From: Branchiostoma floridae
Lineage: Eukaryota; Chordata; Leptocardii; Amphioxiformes; Branchiostomatidae
Length of the DNA: 64,000 nucleotides
NCBI RefSeq assembly: GCF_000003815.2
Contig: NC_049986.1
Location: 11,196,699-11,260,698, forward strand
Direction of reading: 5' to 3'
Both the position numbers and the translations under genes were made by a program. The notes beneath the pieces were generated by a model. The model worked only from the letters and a program-made list of their open reading frames with translations. It was not told where the DNA came from and searched no databases. Each line of letters begins with the position of its first letter. Position 1 is the stretch's first letter. Shown here piece after piece: positions 25,901-37,161 of this stretch.

Positions 25901-28900
25901 TATAGTTGCCACAGTGATACTAAGTCCATGATGATGAAACAGAAAACTATCTAGCCAGCCAGAAGACACAAGAATGAAGCACAGCCAGCCATCCTACAAT
26001 ACCATCATCATAAGTCTTGTCCACACATTGTGGAGAACCAGATGTTGAACAGGATCATAACTCAAATGACAGTCCTGAACAACTATGATCTGGATCATGA
26101 ACAACTATGATCTGGATCATGGTTCCTTTAGAGGACAACTTATCATTTACTCTCATGTTAAATCCAACTATTTGCATCATATGCACAACTGCTTCAGCAG
26201 AGGAATGTGGCAGTGCACAGTAAACAATATCAAGAGGTCAAGGGTCACTTCAGCTGTGCTTCAGTTCCAAAGGACAAAAACAGAAACACACACGGTAAAC
26301 GTGATAGGATGTATATGTCCTCAGTAATACATGTAGCCTCTTGATGCAGTAATTAATTTTGCTTATGCTTCTCTGACAAATAAATTCCCAATTTCTTGTT
26401 TTCATTTTCATGCTATTTTGGGGCAACTAAGCAAAATGTACTCTACTGTAAAGCTACTGCTTGCATAAAAGCTGTTTAATTAAAATCATTAGCCCTGTTT
26501 CACTAGTTTACTAACTGGTAATAAGTAAACAATAAAAACAAAGGTGAACACTAAGCCTATTGTGCTGTTTCAGTTAGCCTTGAAAATAATTTGTCATGGC
26601 CTTTGGCCATGTATGTATTGTTCCCAGCAACATCAGTCAGTCACATGATTGTGCAGGGGTGATTGTTTATCCAACCGAACATTCAACATGTGCATTTGAT
26701 AACATGTCATGTTTATAAAAATATACAAGTCAGTATCTTTTTGGCAACTAAAATTCCCACAATAACCAGGATCCAGGTTCTAGTTTGTGGAAACATTCTA
26801 TTGTTCTTTTCTGATTTGAGCAAAAAAAGTACAAATGTATTATTCTGGTTAGATGTAATATGATGTATCCTATCCCAAAACACGAATATTCTAGGACCCA
26901 CAATTTAGGAAAGCCCTCGCCTTCTTAGGTTTTTCAATGTATTCATGTATCAAATGCTCAACATTCATTGTTTGAAATGTCTGACAGCTAAATGGCTATA
27001 CTGTGGTACAAAATGTTGTTTTTCTATTTTAAAGCCCACTCTAGTCTATTATATATAGTATTAATTGAAATGCTTTTCCTGAAAAATCTGGGAACCAAGA
27101 AATCATTTAAGTGAGGCCTAAAACACTCTTGGGCAAAAAAGGCAGTCACAACGATTATGGAAGATAAAGGATGTTAAGTGCAGATGGTGTACACAGATCA
27201 CAAAATGTAATAATTAGTGTTACATATACAAACATGGGTGTGTATGGATAGTGTCTTCCACTGTAGAACATGCGGTTTGTTGACAATCAACCCTTCTGCC
27301 TTCGCATGTTATAGCTCACCTTACCAGTCACCTGTCCAAGTACATGTACACAGCTGTGTCCGATCACAACATTGTGGACAAATTAGTTGTTCCTTTTGTT
27401 GAAAACTGTTTTCTAGCTGTAGCCTGTATCCCATTTACTGTTCTTGACAAGCACTATTGTTTCTTTGACAAAAATATGACATCAATCAAGGTATGGAACA
27501 ACTTAGTATTTTACCTAATAATAGGTAATTCATTTCCAAATCATGTATTTGCTTGAATTTTGTATTCATCAGCAACAGCATTAGACATATTCCTGAGGGG
27601 TTAAATTCCATTGACAGCTCTCCACTCTAGCTGCATTTTCCCTTTGGAGTATCTAACAAACAGCAGTACAGGTGTTGAAGTATGTATTTGGGGAGTAAAT
27701 GTACGTTGTAAGTGTATTTGTTGTTGTCTGCATTCCCACGGTGCAATTCAGCCAACTAAGCATATCATGTTGACTGCCATACTGTTATGTTTGAAACTTT
27801 GAATAAAACCAAATAATCATCATCATCATGATATTTGGTATGTTGGTCAGTGCTGAAAGTGAAAAAAAATTATATCATGGGGCCCCTGACATGCAGTTAT
27901 GATATCTTGTGTACTGGACATGTTTTCCCAAGGCAGCTCTTGGGCTTGCACAGACGTGGTAAATGTTTTTGGCCCCTAGCAGCTTCTTTGGAACTGCAGG
28001 GCAAATTTGGACATTTTGATGGAGGAAAATTTTCAAAATAGGTCACAGATTATAGACTTTATATTTGTAGGTATTGGCAGTATGATGTACATATTTATGC
28101 TAATCATGCAGATGAGTGCCTCATTTGCATAAATTGCTACAATGACCTTCTTTGCTAGGATAACACTATACTTATTCACTGTTCTTGTGTAAGGGGTTAT
28201 CTACAGTATATAAAAGTGATACACAGTGACATTCTGGTTGCAATCTCCAGTTTTGGACTCTCAAAGTATCAACTTGATATGTATGCAAATGATTTCACTA
28301 TCGGAGACAAACCTCCTGTCACAAAGGCAGCATATTCCTACATCATGAACATTACATATTTTCATGGAGTACGTAGGACATACATTTAACTTCATACCCC
28401 CCCAATTTTAACATCACTTTTTCTTATCAAAATTTTGTAGCTGGATAGAATTTGTCACAATGGTTACAAATAAATTCAAATTGTGGCTATAGCATGCTAC
28501 CTTCAACCATTACGTCATTTTGGAAAATATTTTCCACAGACTTTTTTTTCAAATGCCTAGAGGCTTGAACCTTGAACGTGGACATCTTTTTGGATGCCAT
28601 CACGGGTCACAATGGATCCTTAAAATTGGCTTAAAATTCAATCAACTGTGAAAAATTACCATTAACACATTCAAGTTAATCATATACAGGTGGTATCAAG
28701 ATCTTAAGCTCAATTAGTATCACACACCAAAAAGGTTTTATTCTGGCATGCACCAAGGAGATTCTATTTAGGCAAACACCAATTAATACTACCTCTTCAT
28801 CCTGTCTATCCTTCATCAGGATGTTTGTCATGGTGGTGGTTTCTGCTGTCGGGTGTCGGTTGTCCAGGTTCAGGTACGTCTCCCCGACATCAATGCCAGG

Positions 28901-31900
28901 GTCAAGTTCAGAAGACAGCTGAATCCTGGGGGAAAACATGTCAACTGATATAAAAATCATGATCACAGACTATTACAAAATATTTAACGCTAACAAACTC
29001 AATACAGCATATACCAATGCCAGTCTAGAGTATAATTTCAAGACTTTTCAATACCCCCCTCCCCATGCATACACCCACCCACACACATTCCTATCTTTGT
29101 TCATACTAGTGGGATACACAGGTGGGATAAATAACTACTAGTACTTGCTGTCACCAATGCTTCACATGTAGTGAGAAAGGTAGGTGTTCATGTGTCAAGT
29201 GTTCCCCTTACCAAAAGTCTTTCACCTAACAATGAGCAGCTGACTATACCTTCACTGAATCACTCTTTCAAAAGTCTTTCTGGCTGGGAATCTGTGTTGT
29301 TGATTTTCTGTGACTACTATATACACACTGGGGCTGTGATCTAGTCAAAATCTTAAACATCATCATAACATTAGTTCAGAGTTTTTAAAAATAAAACATA
29401 TATCCTTGTAAGAGCTTTTGGAGGATTACTGTCTTACAATGTACATGCATAACGTTAATACATGTATCACCTCTTTCAAAGTAGTAATGCCACTTAGGTC
29501 AATTTTTGCCATTTTTATACCCTAGCCCCCAGATTCTTTGCTTTGGCCTTAAATTAATATCACAATAATGTGATGTACATCCGTACATGACTACATGTAT
29601 TGAAATTTGAATTCATGATAAATGCTTCAATGACCATGCTAATTGTTAACTTACAAATTTATTTTACTTACATACCCCCAAACACCATCCATGTAATATC
29701 ATGTGCTATTTATCATATACATTTTTATTGATATTCATGTTCACCACAAACAATGTAAAATATATAAGAGATATCTCTTGCACTCTTTTTTTTCACTCTT
29801 TTTTTTTTAAACAGGTATGTTTCCATGCTGGCTTCTGACATGGCATGGGTAATTTTACCACCTTTTCATACACCCATCTACTCCTTTTTGTTATAACAAC
29901 AAAGAGTCCAGCTTTTGGGGCGTGTGATCCTTGGCAATTGGATGAATCTAAATGTTGTAGCCAATTAGACACAGACTTCACCATCACAGCCAGACTGCAG
30001 CACTTCCAGTAGCTTGTGTCCTTGGTTGTAATTGTTTGCTACCTGCAGTACCCTGCCTACACTGTATGTGGGCCATCAGATAACTGTGAATAAACCTTGT
30101 ATAATATAGTAATGTTGAACCTTTTCATACCATGTAAAATAAACAAGGTTGGCCCTTTTCAAAGAGCCATTAGGTTACAAATAGACACATCATTAAGTCT
30201 GCAGAGCCGTTTCAGGAACTGGCTCATTCAATCAATCTGCCCTACTTTTTTCTGAACAGGTCCGAGAAGATGTCATCTTCATTTTAGTACCCTGGAACCA
30301 GACGATACCCAGGGGCGGCAGGCAGTTTCTTTGGTGGCTCAATGCAGTCTGCCCGCCATTCCAATTAATGCTCCTGGGAGATTTAGCCTGAGGGAGTTCC
30401 TTGGGCTTTTACTCCCCGGAGCGCTAATTTTAGATCTGCCGGCAGACTCTCTTGGGCTGCAGAACAAACTATGTAGCTGGCTGCTCGGTCCAGTCTGGCA
30501 CCCAGGGTACATTTTATTGGCAATAGTATACAACATGAACCCTTCAGTGTATATAGATCAGTATGCAGTTTTCCACCATTCTACGAATGGATATACGTTT
30601 TCACATATACATGTATCTGCATTTCACTTTTATCAGCCATCTACTGATAACTGTTAGTGTTATGCAACATGTAAGGCACATCATATGACATCGCACATCA
30701 TGCGCTGCTGTACTGCTTTGATGTAATGATGAACTACAATGTATGTCTTTACAATCTGAACCTTGAATGTGAGTGGGTGTGTACATCCTGTACCTGGTGG
30801 CAGTTCCATGTAACACAATCAATACCTTAACCATTATGAAGATCTGTAACTAAAAAACAATCACTAATACACATACGCGTAATGCCACGTTGGGTATATT
30901 TAGTGGAGCAGGACTGGCGTTCCAATGTATCTTCCCATGTAGATGTGGTATATCATGATGCAAACAAGGCCTTTTTTGGCCAACTTTGTTTTGCTAGCAT
31001 ATTGACCACAAGCAGACTCTTTTGCAGCAGCAGGCCACTTTGTGGAGTGGATAAGAATGTTTATCATTCAAAATACCCAGGTGAAATACTTGGGTGCATA
31101 TGTTGCCGGGACCTTCAATTAATTACACAATCCTGTTTAGACTACAACTTACAGTACAAGTATCATGCTCAGGCAAATAACATCCTTGTTTCAGCACAGA
31201 GAAACAAGTACCCATAGTAGTCCATACCATCATGGCATGATAGTGAGTGTCCTTCTGCACCAAATCCACTGTTTTCCATTCAACCATATAGACTTACCTT
31301 GTGGTGGTCCTTCATGCCACAAAAAATGCCTTCCTGTTAGTGTTACATACATGTACATCACTACAAGAAGAAGCACTCCACTGCATGTACAGTTTGGCCC
31401 TAGGCACCACATTCCATGTGTAACTGTTAATAAATGTAATGTTGGCTAGGTTGTGTTCCCACTTCTCGCTTACCATGCAATAAAGCCATCAAAGCCTGCA
31501 GGTTGCTTGAGTGCCTCACCACTACCGGTACACTTTTTAAGTATAACCTATATGACAAGTTGGCAGGGTTTATGCCCCGTCTAATAGCACTTGCCCCAAC
31601 AATCTGTACTGTAGGTAGCCACTATCAGGTTACACATAAACACGAGCAGGGTGGAATATGAATCTTCTTGCAACCACCACCCTACAAACAGTTTATATAT
31701 GATTATCAGTGTGAGGTGAATATACGATTCAGGATTTTCAGCATACCCAGTAATCATTTGGCCAAGCATACCCGGTAGATTTCAGGGGGCACAGTACATT
31801 AAGCCCACCGTGCAGTGTTATGTTTCAAAAACACACATCAATTCTTCAATTGAAACCCTTTCTTTGAGTTTGACTCTTTGCGATCGTATAGTGGTCTGGC

Positions 31901-32960
31901 ATGAAATTGTGCCAAAATGAAAAATTGCCATTTCAATTTTCATTTTTGTCAGTGTGATTTGGTAGGAGGTTGTTTCAGGTCACCCATGTGGGCCCACAAG
32001 ACCCTACCAATCAGCCTATTTTTCAGTTAACCACTAAGTTCTGAATTACCAGGAGGCTTATTATTTCCTTTACCTCAATCCCTGCTTGTACTTACCTTTG
32101 TAGAGGCTGTATATCATATGTGGCCTACTGAAATAACGACAAGTCAGGTTACAGGCCCTGAAGAATGATTCATTAAGAGTTAAACAATCTCATTGGCCAA
32201 ATAATCCGTAACAAACGTCTGATCATTTGATAGTCGCTTTTCATTGGCTGGGGCAGATTTATTCCATGACGTCAAACCATTTACTGGCTTCTGATTGGCC
32301 AAGGTCACATCATGCGGTACCCCCATCGAAAAGCACCTGGACCGTCTATGCCCCGTGGCCCAATAAAAAGAGACCGTAGCCACCGTATTAGTAGTTTGCT
32401 AAAACAATGTAAACATACATAAACTCCTCCCGTCCATTTCGTATGCGTGAAAGAAAGTGAAGGAAATCTACACGTTAATTATGGAGCGTTGGGGTTTTCA
32501 CACGGACATGTCTTTCACACTTTGAGACTTCAGCTAGAAGCTGAGAGAGACATGATGCTAGAAGTTTTGCTCACTGTTTCTTGCGCCACGAAGACTTTCC
32601 AGGCTTCGGGCCCGACAAATCGGGTACGATGACTTCGGCCTGCTGCTCGTCTTCAGCCGACGGCCGCTTGTCGATCATGAACGAGGCGGCAGATGTGGCT
32701 GTAGACGTTCCCGCCTCGGCAGCGGCGGCCGAACTCGTGGCTGAGGCTGACTCCGCCATCTTGGCCCGCATGCTCCGACTTGCCATCGCCACCAGTTCCT
32801 CCATTCCCCCCTCGTCGTCGCTCTCAGACGACTCCATAGCCGAGTCAGAGTCTCGGGGATCTCGGGAGGGTCTGGAGGAAGCCTCTGGTTTAGACTGTGG
32901 AGGACTAGTCTTGCAAAGTCCGCCCGTCACCCGCCGCGCTGGGTCCGTTCTGCGAACCAT
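19996..32960 (-). CDS. DNTTIP2: DNTTIP2/Fcf2 pre-rRNA processing factor
   Basis: Six exons join in phase: 32575-32960, 28793-28925, 22568-22663, 21869-22033, 21451-21560 and 19996-20095, giving 329 aa. Exons 3-6 encode the conserved Fcf2 domain: VVTPDFEQKHSVPPY, KWFDMKAPELT, LDPKRFYKKNDR, PADFYRSRVPKK and IVDELLADAEFRKYNKKKYS, with a basic tail. In yeast and human this protein acts in the nucleolus in early 18S rRNA processing (SSU processome); the human protein was also found as a TdT and oestrogen receptor partner. The exon 1 donor (ACA then GTGAGC) leaves two bases that join the first G of exon 2 to make Gln, so the in-frame stop just past the donor is intronic. Exon 1 has an acidic SSESDDE stretch and an Ala/Ser-rich low-complexity region. 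The product is much shorter than the vertebrate one, mostly at the N-terminus. Confidence 0.9.
20443..20475. repeat. Perfect 13-bp hairpin in the last DNTTIP2 intron
   Basis: CAAGGAGCTTTTA, a 7-base loop CCTGATA, then TAAAAGCTCCTTG. Same architecture as the hairpins at 12697 and 17939. Confidence 0.9.
22664..28792. other. DNTTIP2 intron 2 (6.1 kb)
   Basis: AT-rich, with no exon or known element recognised. It contains a 21-bp tandem duplication (AACTATGATCTGGATCATG, around 26080-26121). Small ORFs here have no family resemblance. Confidence 0.6.
30288..30509. mobile_element. Complete TACCCTGG palindromic MITE in DNTTIP2 intron 1
   Basis: Ends TACCCTGG and CCAGGGTA are inverted. The interior folds back: CTCCTGGGAGATTTAGCC against GGGCTTTTACTCCCCGGAG, and GGCAGTCTGCC-like arms. 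Flanks CATTTTAG and CATTTTAT match at 7 of 8 positions, a likely target duplication. Same family as 3529-4025. Confidence 0.8.
32192..32365. promoter_or_regulatory. Cluster of CCAAT boxes with a palindromic CRE
   Basis: ATTGG occurs at 32192, 32243 and 32294, CCAAT at 32360, and a perfect TGACGTCA at 32267-32274. This grouping resembles an NF-Y/CREB promoter. It lies 210-380 bp inside DNTTIP2 intron 1, so it could be an intronic enhancer, an alternative start, or a promoter for an unannotated transcript. Inference from motifs only. Confidence 0.4.
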
Positions 32961-33120
32961 GTTGCCCAATCTTGTTTGGGACTAGACAGATGGATACCCA
33001 CGGCCGGAAGTCGGCTGTAGCAGCGCCCCCGTGCGGATAATTCCGCCCACCGCGAACGGACTCAGGGCGCAGCTCCGGCAACTCAGACCAGTCTCGAGCT
33101 TCACTTAGCATAACTGTAAC
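32961..33120 (-). promoter_or_regulatory. DNTTIP2 proximal promoter region
   Basis: The stretch just upstream of the ATG at 32960 is GC-richer than its surroundings, lacks a TATA box, and contains CCGGAAGT at about 33003, a strong ETS-type site common in housekeeping promoters. The start context AACATGG is favourable. Confidence 0.4.
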
Positions 33121-36100
33121 CTTGCCTAATCAATTAACAAACTTACCAATCAATTCGCTTAAAACATCCAATAGCTGATCGATTAAACCTTTAATATATC
33201 TGTCCCTATGTTGATGACCCCTGACGCTTTAGTCCAGGGATGGCCATGGACAGCCACCCCATTTGCCATACATTTCCCATTCTCAGACAAGTTGAAAATA
33301 CTTTCCTGTAAAAATGTTACTCCTATTACATACCTGCTGCTTCAGAATTTCTAGGTCATTCAGTCTTGTTGGTATGCAAACCGCGGGCCATGATTCCCAT
33401 TTGCCTCAACATATGGTGTTTGGGGGTTGATGGTTTCATCAAGCCAATATTGTGATTAACTATACAGTGAGCTTTACAAATCACAGTTGATTGCTTGTTG
33501 TTGCTTGTCCAAAGAAATTTTAAGTTTGTGTGTCTTTTTTCGCTATTGAAATGAAACAAGAAGTAACTACGATTATTTTGTCGGTATATCATTGGGTAGG
33601 TATTTGGGGATGGTCCTGATAACTTATGTTAACTTTAATGTATTAATTGGCAATTATAGGGAACGCCATGGGCCTATATGTTATAATATTATCTGATGTC
33701 ATTGGTATTATTCTACCAGACTCCATTGGCTGTTGGAAAAATGGTAGTGATTTGGCAATTTGTTAGATTAATCAGTCGGCCATAGACATAGAGTGACCAT
33801 TTGCGACCAGCGGCCACTTGTATTTTAATGACCTCTGATAAGACAGCCCCCCTATTTCACGCCCATGTCCACATTTTTTTTTTCAGTTCACCGAAAGGTC
33901 TATTAGAGAGTATGTATCATAGCTGTTTAACGGCATACCGTCGCATGCCTTATACGTACAGGTCATAGGTGATATTTGCAGGTGAACATTCCCAGTGAGT
34001 TCGATCTATGGACAATCAGCAGAGACGTTTGCTGCCCTGTGGAGCTATAGAAGAATTTTGACAAAGTTATAGTTATTGACATATTTGGCGTGACACGGAG
34101 TGACCCCCAAGATAAGTGCCGTGCTGATTGTTACCCACACACATCTAGATATGAACGTAGATCTCAATCAACAATGGCTCGAGCGCTGTTGCCGGTGGGA
34201 AAGGCTTTCAGAGGAGCCTCCACCTTGGAACGGAGAAGTTGAACGTTTTGACGCGGTCTGGGATTACATCAACGTCTTTATAAACTATACAAACATTGTC
34301 AGATTAGGCCGGCTTAGGGAAAAACCCCGTAGCATTGGTGATAATTTTGGCATTCCCGTTGGGGTGCGCTTAAACTCCTCACCCCCCCCCCCCTATTTTA
34401 CAACTACATTAAATTTGTACTCCCATTTCACACAGTGACAAAGAATTGATTAGTGAGTTCTCTTGTCTGTACTGAAGGGCCTGAAAGTGAGTGGGTAGGG
34501 TAGTGAGTCACCCCACAAAAATGCCCGTTGTTCACAGTGAGCAGCAGAGAAGTACCGGGCGGCTTCCTGATCTGACGCGCGTTCAAGTACTAGCCTCCAC
34601 TGAACAGCCGTTTTGACTTGCATGTACAGTTTTTAAGTTCTAATTGTAAGGCCAGTTTTCTGACAGTGGTTCACCCAAACCACGGGTGACAAATATTTGT
34701 GTCTCGCGATGGATCTGTAGCACATGCTTGGTATTGGTCTTGTTGTATCTTGTTGTTAGTATTCGGTTCTCAAATGTCGAGCATATGCCGTGTTTTTTCA
34801 GTTTTTATGCAGTACTCATGTTCCTGTCTTCACCGTAAAAAAGATTAGACAGTTCTTGAAGTAGTTATCGAGTCCAAAAACGGGTGGGTTGCTGCTGCAG
34901 TGAACTGTCGCGCCTGACAGGGTCACGGTCAGGTCGATCACGCCCGAAGATGACTATTAAACCGCCGAGGGCAACTTCACCACTGGACGGCACTGTCAGT
35001 GTTGAGTGCCAGTTGTAACTTGTTACATATATGGTGTAGGGAACAAAATGATTTTCAAAGTAGTGCTGGATTTCTTACTAGGGCCATACGGAGTCATGGT
35101 CACCAGGCCACAACGAAGTATTGTGGATGTCGATGGGCATAATGTTATGATGAATTTCCGTGCCAATGATTAAGGGTGGAGTGTTAACATGCACGGTGCT
35201 GTTTAACCAATTATGTGGGGAAATAATGCATATAGCAATTTTAGGCTGATGTATGATGATACATATCTATTAAGAATACTTTTGACCGATTAACAAAAAA
35301 ACAAGAGCGATTGGATCATTTCTAGTCGCAATTCTCTACTGCGCAGACGTGGCATCGTTTTAACTTAAAGCGCCAGGAGTTTTCGGCAGTATCTGTGACA
35401 TCCCATGCAACCCAAATAACAACAGATCAAAGATTCACTCTATATAAAAACACTCCATGTCTAAAACTGGGGGCACCGTGAATGACTTAGTACGTGACGA
35501 CTGGTAGGTGTCCGTGGCAAATCAACATGGTGGCTTAATTAGGCACCCGGAAGTGGCGGTGCATCGCCGCTAGTGGTCGCTTTGCCGCGGAGTGATACAA
35601 CCCAGATACTACACAATAATTCTATTCACTGCGTCATGTGTTGATCGCAATGGCACAAGAAGGGTTATATAATCATTACCGGTGTTAAGGCCTGCAATCT
35701 CCCAGAGTGTCATATAGCAATTAAGCAAGTCGTTATATACGTTACAAAGCAATTAAACAAGTCATTTTTTGTGAGATTATGTGAGTCAAGCTCCGACATA
35801 AGGATGAATGGAATCTTTAGATGAGCATGTCTATCATTCTGCCCTGAAGTTGTCACTACCTGTAAAAAGATCAGAATTCGAAAGCAACAACTTGATTGTA
35901 CTACTAGAAATATAATGAATAATAAATTCATTGCGCGATACACGCAATTGACTATTGAGTCATAAAAAACAAAATGCAATTATTCATACATCATGAATGA
36001 TTAATAACTATCTTTAAAGCGAATCGACCAATAACGCTACTCAACGCTACTCAGCGCTTACTTCACAACAGAAGAAGAAGAATGTGCATGCATGCTTGTG

Positions 36101-37161
36101 GGTTGGACGTAACGTTATGTATTCATGTTGAAGTGCTGTGCTACGAATGAATGAATGTATGCATGCATGGACTTTGGCATGCATGTTTGAATGATAGGAA
36201 TGAATGTATGTATGCATAAATGCATGCTTGTTTATATGAACACATGCTTTTAGCCTTATCGACTGATAATAAGCGACGTATCACGAGTGTTTCTCCGAAG
36301 TTTGATTTTGCAAGTAAGGTTCCCATTTGCTAATATCACTAGATCATCTTCTCTAGTCATTTTGCCCAGGCCAAAGTAGTTTTATCTTACAAGGGATAAT
36401 ATCATGGCTTTTTCTGATCAACCATGCAAATGGGGACCTCGTTTTAATAATCCATATATAACAAACTTAACAAAAATAACTTACCTTTCAAATGCCACAA
36501 GTATGGAAATCAGATCATTTACTTCTATGGAATGTTCGTATAGGCCGGGGGGGGGGGGGGGCAGGTTTATAGCATTTTGTCATTAATTACGAAAATTTTG
36601 GATTCTGATTTTGAAGACCCGTCAGCCCCCTTTGTGTTATTCTCCTTCAAAGTCTGGAACAATACCGGCTCCTGTAGTTCATGTAGTATGTCCATAGTAT
36701 GTACATAAGTCATGATACCAAAACCGGAAGTTCCGCTGCAGTGCCGTAACAAAGCACACACACACACACACACTGTGACACACCCATACACACACACAAA
36801 CATACCATATAATGGAGTCTACTAAATTTTGTATACCATAAAGGGTTGTAATTTTATTGCTGGTGTACACAATAAAACTGCCGATACACAAAAGCCTGAA
36901 TAACTACTTATAATTACTAGTGTATTAGCACAGCGTTTGTTTTTGTCCCAGTGTTGTTTACACTTCAATCTGCTGTCCAAAATAGATCTCCCTAAAAACC
37001 AGTCTGGTCATATGCATCACCGTTAAAGACGATGCTACAACAGAATTTGTTTCCTGGCCCCTTTGTAACGAAATTCTTAAACTAGTATGAAACATTTGCA
37101 ATTGCTTACATGTACTGCTGAAATAACTAGTGTCCGGCAAACCCAGTGTATATACCTTCAA
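33121..37161. other. Intergenic region without a supported gene
   Basis: No exon with acceptable splice sites and family resemblance was found. It contains a C-run at 34380-34392, ATGCATG/GAATGAATG-rich simple sequence at 36080-36240, a run of about 16 Gs at 36546-36561 and a CA-rich tract at 36750-36800. Confidence 0.5.
36715..36805. repeat. CA-rich simple repeat next to a shared repeat word
   Basis: CGGAAGTTCCGCTGCAGTG at about 36724 also occurs at about 12246, and in both places a CA-rich tract follows within about 100 bases. This looks like the tail of one interspersed repeat family. Confidence 0.6.

Larger units (their letters stand above)
28926..32574. other. DNTTIP2 intron 1 (3.6 kb)
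   Basis: Holds the MITE at 30288-30509 and, in its first 400 bases after exon 1, a CCAAT/CRE cluster (32190-32365). No exon was found. Confidence 0.6.

Noticed and set aside
32581-32985. 134-codon plus-strand open frame opposite DNTTIP2 exon 1
   Set aside because: The minus strand has the ATG context, the donor and the phase-perfect join to exon 2; the plus frame is a GC-rich shadow.
34100-34438. 112-codon open frame
   Set aside because: No recognisable motif; the end runs into a poly-C tract. Chance ORF is more likely.
10831-36805. CRISPR-like arrays among the direct repeats
   Set aside because: The repeats are microsatellites, tandem duplications and MITEs in a eukaryotic genome; no regular repeat-spacer pattern.
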